Shown in pieces: positions 57,350-64,000 of a stretch of 64,000 nt of DNA. The stretch comes from Forficula auricularia. Taxonomy: Eukaryota; Arthropoda; Insecta; Dermaptera; Forficulidae. Location: the NCBI GenBank assembly GCA_024734495.1, contig JALMQS010000816.1, positions 5,481,171 through 5,545,170 on the forward strand, in the 5' to 3' direction. Within the stretch, counting starts at the first letter, position 1; the number at the start of each line of letters is the position of its first letter. The position numbers and the translations under genes are program-made. Below the pieces are notes generated by a model. That model was not told where the DNA came from, did no database searches, and worked only from the letters and a program-made list of their open reading frames with translations.

Positions 57350-57448
57350 TTTTTTTTTTAATGCAATCGAATGCAAGAAGGGGTGCACCAGTAAAGATGT
57401 AGCCCCTATGGATCTCGAAAGACCCTTGCATTACCGAAGAGAAGGAAA
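57350..57448 (+). repeat. 80-bp module, second copy
   Basis: After a T-run (about 57341-57359) comes AATGCAATCGAATGCAAGAA, GGGGTGCACC, CCTATGGATCTCGAAAGACC and GCATTACCGAAGAGAAGG, related to 41858-41943 and, inverted, 4985-5060. Confidence 0.65.
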
Positions 57449-58130
57449 GTTGATTAAGTCTAATTTTTACTCGTTAATATTCAAAAGCTTTTCCGTTAAA
57501 ATATTGAAATAAATTTAATAATTATAATAAAATCACTTATTAATTATTGTATTAATTTACTAAATAGGTTCGATCACCATCTTCACTAGAAAATAACGTC
57601 TTCAATTTTTTGAAATAGTGAATGAATATAAATAATAACAGATAATTGAATTTAAATATTAAATTTATTTAATTTTGTAACAAGAAGAATAAACTATTGA
57701 GGATAAATAATATAAATTAGTCACTCTGTTTTGGAAGAATAATATATTTAAGTAGGTATATTATGTTGACGTATGTAGCAATCACTTGAAATGTGTAAAG
57801 AAAATGTAAGTTGTAAGAAATATTCAAATGAAAGTTTTGTGGTTGGATTATGAAAATGAAACTTAAACCGTAAAACCACTTTTCAAAAGAGTATTAGGAA
57901 ATTTTTTAAAGGTGTAGAAGAGGTATGTTAATTTATAGAAATACTGATCAAAATATTTTAGAGTCGAACTGATAAAAAAATAAAAATACACATTATAAAT
58001 CTGTTGTCCCTAAAACGAAGAAAATTATTGAAACTATTTAAATATATTGGTACAAGATTCTTAGGAAACCATGATATAATTTTTCGCACATGGAATAAAG
58101 GAAAAAACTTAATTCAAATTCCATGTGATC
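57449..58130. other. AT-rich unique DNA, nothing recognised
   Basis: No repeats or frames of interest. Confidence 0.45.
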
Positions 58131-58134
58131 GTGA

Positions 58135-58350
58135 TAACATAGGTGGCAGAGGTGATAGGAGAGGATGATGTCCTGAGGCGAAATCCTTCAGGGTCTTCTA
58201 CTTTGCATGCAGACCGAGCCTCGACTGGGCGCCCGCCGACCACTGCAATATTGTCTCGATCCATGACATCATAACAGCAGCAGACAGAATTCCATATCAG
58301 CTGAGCCAGTGGCCAGGCAAAAAGAGAACCAGGGAACTCTTATATGCTTA
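58135..58350. other. Balanced-composition non-repetitive block
   Basis: Includes GACCGAGCCTCGACTGGGCG, CCCGCCGACCACTGCAATAT and CAGCTGAGCCAGTGGCCAGG. No recognised frame; candidate conserved element. Confidence 0.25.
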
Positions 58351-58496
58351 AAACAATGGTACTACAAGGAAATCAGGTTTATTTTCATTCACACTTCGGA
58401 TTTGTCAAAAAATAATTAACAAAAACATTATTTGGCGTGACTTAAAGAATCCACATGAGCTTATACACCTGCTTCCTTCATATATATTTGTATCTA

Positions 58497-59339
58497 TAAC
58501 ACTACTAAACAAAAATTTCTCCCCGTGACCCTAACAATCGATTCCAATAGAGTTAATACGCTGATTATCATGCAATTTCCCGAATTTTTACTTACTACAC
58601 GTCGTTTTGAGATATTATCGGTTAAAACGACGAAAAATGTCATTTTGACCTATTTTCGAGTCCCATTAGATATTAAACAACTTCCTCTTTGATTGTTTTT
58701 TTTTTAAAGAATTTGGTGTTGGTACTTGGTGAAACATTTTTTAAAATTATTAGATAAAAATACTTGGTAGGTTTCACATTAAGATATAAAAAAATAAAAC
58801 AGAATTTATTTTTGGAGAATCTTTTGAAGAATCTCGAAAGATTCTCCAAAAATAAATATAAATTCGTTTTATTTTTTTATATCTTAATGTGAAGCCTACA
58901 AATATTTTTATCTAATAATTTTAAATCCTCTTTGATTTCCAAATTACCACTTGTTTTTAGCTCAAATAGAACTCGAGTTATATCTAAAAAACTAAAACTA
59001 CGTGATTATAAAGGATAATAAACATAGATAAAAACATAAGGCCTTAGTTTTTTTAGTTATAACTCGAGTTCTAATTGAGCTAAAAACAAGTGGTAATTTG
59101 AAAATCAAAGAGGTTTTTCTATTACGTCAACAAAATATTTTTATTTCAAATATTGCTGTTTAATATTTAATGGGACTCGAAAATAGGTCAAAACGTCCTT
59201 TTTCGTGATTTTGACCGATAATATCTCAAAACTCTGAATTGTTGTAAAAAATCGGGGAAATGCATAATAATCAGCGTATAAAACTCTAATGGAATCCATT
59301 GTTAGGTTTACGGGGAGAAATTTTTTTTAGTAGTGTAAT
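58497..59339. mobile_element. Foldback element, family D, copy 2, with nested foldback
   Basis: Ends AACACTACTAAACAAAAATT and TTTTTTTAGTAGTGTAATT show that the termini are ACACTACTAAA..TTTAGTAGTGT. Internal arms match 18495-19123. The left arm is interrupted by the nested foldback at about 58695-58926. Confidence 0.88.
58695..58926. mobile_element. Foldback nested in family D, 232 bp
   Basis: Flanked by the direct repeat CCTCTTTGATT (58684-58694 and 58927-58937). Arms share TTATTAGATAAAAATA, CACATTAAGATATAAAAAAA and TTTTTGGAGAATCTT or complements, around AAGAATCTCG. The uninterrupted arm in the first family D copy supports a later insertion. Confidence 0.88.
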
Positions 59340-59790
59340 TAGTCGGTGTACTCAAGACAGGCTTCTCTCCCCACTAATTGGTTCTTTCGAAATTTTGCTT
59401 ATTATTGTTTAGAAATATCTAAAACGTAAAGAAATATAATTTTCAATCATTATTTTTTTCTATCTGCTTGTCTAGATTCAGATACCTACAATAGTAACGC
59501 TTGGTCAAAGAAAGTTCGTTTTTGTGCCTAATTGTTAGTATTTTAAAAACCAAGAATTGCTAGATTTTGGGATATCTAGCTTTAATCCGTTGAAAAATTC
59601 AGACATTTGTTTTATGGAGGAGTCCTTGAGCGGTTGTAGCTAAAAAGCTGAAATTCGGCACTCTAGTTTGTCATAGTAAACTCCATCTCTCTCCTAAGTT
59701 TCACTTTTAATTTACTTTTCACTGTTTGACTATTTCCTCCAAATATATTTTCATTATTTTTTGAGCAAATTTTTTTACTTGGAGACAAAT
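59340..59790. other. Unique DNA, nothing recognised
   Basis: No repeat or coding evidence. Confidence 0.4.
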
Positions 59791-59791
59791 A

Positions 59792-60156
59792 CAGTCGTCT
59801 CTCGATAATTTGAAATCCAAGGGACTACAAGAAAAATTCGAAATATCGAGACTTCGAATTATCAAGAAGTTTGAAATTCGAATTATAAAGAGAGGAAGTG
59901 GCCTAGTTCGAATTATAGAACGTTCTCTCCCCATCTTTTTATTTATTTTTTTATTTTAATGTAATATAATTTGTTTCTGTTATGCTCCATGAGAATTTTA
60001 TTCTCAGAGCAAAATAAAATCTATCTATCTATCTTGTTACGAAAAGGATTTCTTGTTATCGAGTGTATCAAAATACACAGCATTTTTTCGATTTACCAAA
60101 ATTATCAGCTGAAGAGTTCGAATTATCGAAAAATTCGAATTATCCAGAGTCGAGTG
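59792..60156. mobile_element. pogo/Tigger-like MITE, copy 2, with internal insert
   Basis: TA flanks at 59790-59791 and 60157-60158; ends CAGTCGTCTCTCGATAATTT and ATTATCCAGAGTCGAGTG. Compared with 12548-13004 it lacks an internal AT-rich segment. It gains about 100 bp (59933-60033) between TTCTC..CCC and CTTGTTACGAAAAGGATTTC. Confidence 0.85.
59933..60033 (+). mobile_element. Short LINE-like 3' end with (ATCT)n tail
   Basis: The insert ends CAAAATAAAATCTATCTATC, a TCTA tail as seen at 3' ends of some arthropod non-LTR elements. It contains a hairpin CTCTGAG-like TGAGAATTTTATTCTCA. The empty state is in the MITE copy at 12548-13004 (CTCTTCCCCTCTTGTTACG). Confidence 0.55.
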
Positions 60157-60289
60157 TATGTACTTATATTGTTAGAGTTCGTGGCTGTGATGAAACTGTA
60201 TTAGATGAAGGAGGAGGTATCAGCCAAAGACGGAATAACTGGGTTCAATAAAACGCCCTTAATAAAACGTTTCGGCCTGAATTAGGAGT

Positions 60290-60476
60290 TATACACAAAA
60301 TGCGGTACACATATGTGATCGAACCAAGCCTTGTCAAAAATAAAAAAAATTTTAGTAATAGATTACTTTCATTCTGAAACTTTTGGGTCCAGGCACGTTA
60401 TAAATTTACATGAAGCTAAAAAATTTTATTTTTGACAAGGCTTAGTTCGATCACATATGTGTACCGCATTTTGTGT
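60290..60476. mobile_element. Foldback, 187 bp
   Basis: Arms ACACAAAATGCGGTACACAT (60291) and ATGTGTACCGCATTTTGTGT (ending 60475) with inner AGCCTTGTCAAAAATAAAA and TTTTATTTTTGACAAGGCTT. About 70 bp of loop. The next 50 bp (GGGGGCATAGTCCCCTCTTG) form a further small hairpin. Confidence 0.8.
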
Positions 60477-60519
60477 ATGGGGGCATAGTCCCCTCTTGCA
60501 CCCCTCTGCGGACGCCCAT

Positions 60520-61752
60520 ATTATAGATAGTAAAATAAAAATTAAGTCAGAGTTAAATTTACGAAAGAATATTTAAACAAATCCTTTAAAATTAAAATCT
60601 AAAAAAATATTAACAATTTATTGCTATTTTATTTCTTTTTTTCCTATTACACAGATTTTTAGTTTTATCAACTTAAGCCGTTTTCTGAATATCGTGAACA
60701 AGTAAGGGATAATTATTATTCCATCCAATCACCAATAAATCCTGCGATGAAAACTTTTTTATACGTGCAATTCAATTCAAATGGCTATTTCTCCATGTTA
60801 TCAGTCTTTTTGACGAACCCATTATTTAAATGGATTTCTTTAGTAAGAAAATACAGAGAAATTTTATAGCTTCTATTAAAGTTTTATTCTTGATTCTTAT
60901 TGAAGATCGATAAGTACTTTTAAAAATTCCTTGGATCAAACGATTGATGACACATGCCGGAAGCGGATAAGGGGCTCATAACGCGACACTTTGTCTGAGT
61001 CATGGGAATAGTTCATCTTAAGCCGACAAACACTGAAAAGTTTTCAAATTGATCAAATTTGGGGGAGTTATCGATTATTCAAAATAAATTTCTCTTCTCC
61101 TTTGTCTAACGATAATGACTAAGAAGAAAACTGCACCCTGTACCCTCCTTTATCTTTCTAAACTCTATTTTCCCCTTGAACCTTCAAAATTATATATATT
61201 AATTATTAATCAAATAAAATTATATTAAGATCAATTGAAATTATTATTTTCACTAAAAAATAAAATTTAGAAAATTCAATAAACAAAAATTCCTGAATCC
61301 AAAATTTTCATTTTCACTAGTATAGAATAAGTAAAGTATTTAAAATTTTACTTATTTCTACACATCGATACTCTTAACTTATAGAGAAATTCTGAGATTA
61401 GAATAATAATTTAAATTTTATTTTTTATAATAACAATTCAATAATGTACAGGATATGCAATACTTAAATGTGTTCATATATTACTTATACTATACATATG
61501 TGGGAAAAGAAGTAAGTTCTCATTGGCTGGGTGAAGACGAATGTATCTTACATCCCAAATTTGAAAAACAGTAGATCTCAAGAAAGTCATAAAGTAGATG
61601 GTAGACATCATTTGGTAATATTTCACTTTTACATTCCGAACATAATAATATGCATAAAAAAAACAAATTAACGTCAAACTTATTTTTTTTTTAAATGTCT
61701 GGGTCAAAACATGCAGGCCCCCCTCACAAAAAACAAAAACAAATATGTACAT
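60520..61752. other. AT-rich unique DNA, nothing recognised
   Basis: No repeats noted. The 92-codon minus frame at 61474-61752 is phenylalanine/tyrosine-rich and unrecognised. Confidence 0.4.
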
Positions 61753-62360
61753 TAAGGTGGTCCTTATTGTGGGTATTTTCTAATTTTTACGCTGACAGAG
61801 GCTCATATGGTTCGAAATAATAATAAAAAAATCCCCCAAGTTTCAAGTCTCTATCTCAATTTTAACCGGTGCCTCACAGTGATGCAAGTTTCCCACCTAA
61901 ATAACATGGGATTTTTGACATTGAACGATCAATTTTTTATTTCGGCCAAAATAATGGTTCAAAAAATTTGAAACTTTGTAGAATTTTTACAGATTTTTAG
62001 CTTTTGAAGTCTATAACTTATTAACAAGTCTTAGTATAAAGCAGTATTTTATCTAGCTGTAACTCCAAAATTATAATAGCTAAAAATATGTAAAAATGCT
62101 GAAGGATAGCTACTATTATAAGTATAATGTCTACAGAGTTTCAAATTTTTTGAACCATTACTTTGGCCAGAATAAAAAATTGATCGTTTAATGCCAAAAA
62201 CCCAATGTTATTTAGATGGGAACTTACATTGCTGTGGGGCAGTGATTAAAATTGGGATAAAGACTTGAAACTTGGGGAATATTTTTTTTATTTATTTCGA
62301 ACTATATGAGCCTCTGTTAGAGTAAAAATTTGAAAATACCCAAAATAAGGACCACCCTAA
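61753..62360. mobile_element. Foldback element, 608 bp
   Basis: Ends TAAGGTGGTCCTTATTGTGG and CCAAAATAAGGACCACCCTA; arms pair through CAGAGGCTCATATGGTTCGA, CAAGTTTCAAGTCTCTATC and ATTGAACGATCAATTTTTTA to a centre near 62055. Flanking TGTACAT occurs on both sides in inverted orientation, so the exact ends and target duplication (possibly TTA/TAA) are uncertain. Confidence 0.85.
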
Positions 62361-63848
62361 TGTACATGTCTAGAATCATAGTTTTATTTTGTATTCCATC
62401 AAAATTTTGAACTGCTATGGAGGGAAATTTTGTAACCCTATGTTTCTGAAAGTCATCTGTTGATCCACACAAGATTGAGCCACATTAATACCATTCAGTA
62501 TCCAACAAAGGCGAGCTCTGGGTTAATCTATCTCTTCAGCAAGTTCTTCCACAAAGCTATTTTTCCCCTAAATCTTTCAAAAAGAAGTTCCACATTAGTA
62601 ATTTTATCTTCTCATACAATTTCATCATTCTCTTTTTTAGCACCACATTTCTAGGGATTCTAATTTGTTTCTTATACAATCATCCAGCACAAAATTCCTT
62701 CCTCTCAAAAAAAAATCTTACTTTTATATTGACTAATCGCTGGAGAATATTATAATTTTTGTTTCTAATTAATGTCCATTTCAAATTGAACGATTTAGAC
62801 TCAATTTATTTCTAATTTCATCCCACCCAAGTTATTATACTTACCAGAGAGCAAAATTCTTCAGCTCTTATATTTAGTTTGTTTTTATTAAATTTTCATT
62901 TTAAGCCTTTCTATTTAACTTTGATTGGCCCCATTTAAAGCTTCTTTTCATCTTAAATCTATACAATATATAATAATTTCATTTTTATTTATGAGAGTGT
63001 GGGTGTGTGCCCACCAATTTTAAGAAAATTATCGTATTATTCGATTATCGAGATTCGAATTGAAAATTATCCTTTAGAAAATTGAACTTTGTTTAGTTTT
63101 AATCCAGCATAGAAAAGCTAAGAACAAGTAATTCACCGTAGAGGAGGTAAATTTGCAATTTTCATTGCTTATAAATTTATCGCCTAAAGCGAACACGTTT
63201 AGTTTCCAGCATATGTTTTCAAAGTTGCTTCAAGGCTAAGTGAATTTTGAATCCACCATTACACCTAAACGCTGTAATTTGCTATCGATATTACATATTT
63301 TATTGAAGCAATTGACTTCCTTAACTTTTAAACATGATCCAAATTATATCCAGCCGTAAATCGTTTAGGACAAATTTTTGTTTATTACGTTGAATAATTT
63401 ATTTATACCTTAATCATCCAAATAAAGTTGTTATCAATTAAAAAAAGTAAGAAAAAAGAGATTTAACATTTTTAACCACAAATCAAAATTAGACTAAACT
63501 AGAAAAATCGTTCATTCTATTTGTATCACAAACATGGCGCTGCTCAATTACATAGTTACAAGTTTATTGAAAAAATTTCAGCTTTTTAGCCTAAAAAAAA
63601 TACAATTAACTAAATAATAATGATAAAGGGGACTCGTACTGTTCGAATCTATCACTGTCTAAGGAATTGAAGTTGAAGATTTGATTTTTCAAGAAGCTTT
63701 CTTCAGTTATAAGATAACGTACATTTAAAGATATATGATACATAAGATTCAAACTATGTTTAATTTGTTATTTAAATATGTCAATATATCGATTTTACAT
63801 GAATGAGTAAATTTATTTTGAAACATGAGACAATTTGTTGTGTGTCCA
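62361..63848. other. AT-rich unique DNA, nothing recognised
   Basis: No foldback, array or recognised frame. The 64-codon frame at 62460-62654 is serine-rich and unassigned. Confidence 0.4.
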
Positions 63849-64000
63849 AAGCCGGATCTAGGTCTTTTGTCAAAGGGGGACCAGCTGGAATTTGGCGAGT
63901 GTCCCCCAACCCCCAATCCTAAAAATTTACAAAAAATTTCCAGCTTCCAAAAATGTGCCGCTTTTTAAAATTTGCCACCGGGGGCAGGTCCCCTCATTTG
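63849..64000 (+). mobile_element. Start of another GGATC-type hAT-like element, cut by window
   Basis: AAAGCCGGATCTAGGTC followed by AAAGGGGGACCAGC and GGGGGCAGGTCCCC is reminiscent of the G-rich ends of 33101-33371. The right end is beyond the window. Confidence 0.35.

Overview
This is a repeat-rich, AT-rich eukaryotic window. It looks like an intergenic or intronic stretch of a large arthropod genome, most likely an insect. Short DNA transposons with long inverted repeats (foldbacks), hAT elements with 8-bp target-site duplications, Helitrons, a (CAT)n-tailed LINE end and a tRNA-like SINE all point that way. I cannot name the species. No bacterial genes, operons, rRNA, intact tRNA or CRISPR arrays are present. 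No long conserved protein-coding gene is visible, and most short open frames lie inside repeats.

Layout. 1-9 kb: unique AT-rich DNA with a MITE end, foldbacks, a direct-repeat pair and two hAT-type elements. 9-22 kb: large foldbacks, a PIF/Harbinger-like MITE with a nearby empty-site copy, a pogo-like MITE, a 904-bp hAT element, a LINE fragment and a hAT transposase remnant. 22-32 kb: mostly unique DNA with foldbacks, Helitron fragments and a perfect 57-nt hairpin. 32.4-34.1 kb: a Helitron-like element on the minus strand carrying a few ~119-bp repeats and a nested 271-bp hAT element. 35.8-36.9 kb: an 1.1-kb foldback. 38.6-40.7 kb: a complete non-autonomous Helitron, then an inverted-repeat element holding a full-length SINE. 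42.4-43.5 kb: a tandem pair of a ~0.55-kb repeat. 43.7-45.55 kb: a satellite of ~119-bp units grown from the same internal repeat as the 32-kb Helitron. 55-64 kb: more foldbacks, hAT and pogo-like MITEs, several nested.

The most unusual region is 46.05-53.97 kb. It is an array of 258-bp modules interspersed with ~555-bp modules, partly organised as 1.3- and 2.4-kb higher-order repeats. Read on the minus strand, the modules carry repeated splice-like acceptor and donor sites. These flank short open segments of 66 nt and 138 nt. A TATA-like start region lies at the 54-kb end. At the 46-kb end there is a 57-codon open frame with a stop and AATAAA. I propose a rapidly expanding multi-exon gene or its decayed remains. 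A structured satellite remains possible, because only some copies stay open.

A second theme is a motif, CTGANGA, one base, a variable stem-loop, then GAAA, found at the arms of several foldbacks. Its stem changes on both sides between loci, which recalls hammerhead ribozymes of Penelope-like retroelements. This is inference only.
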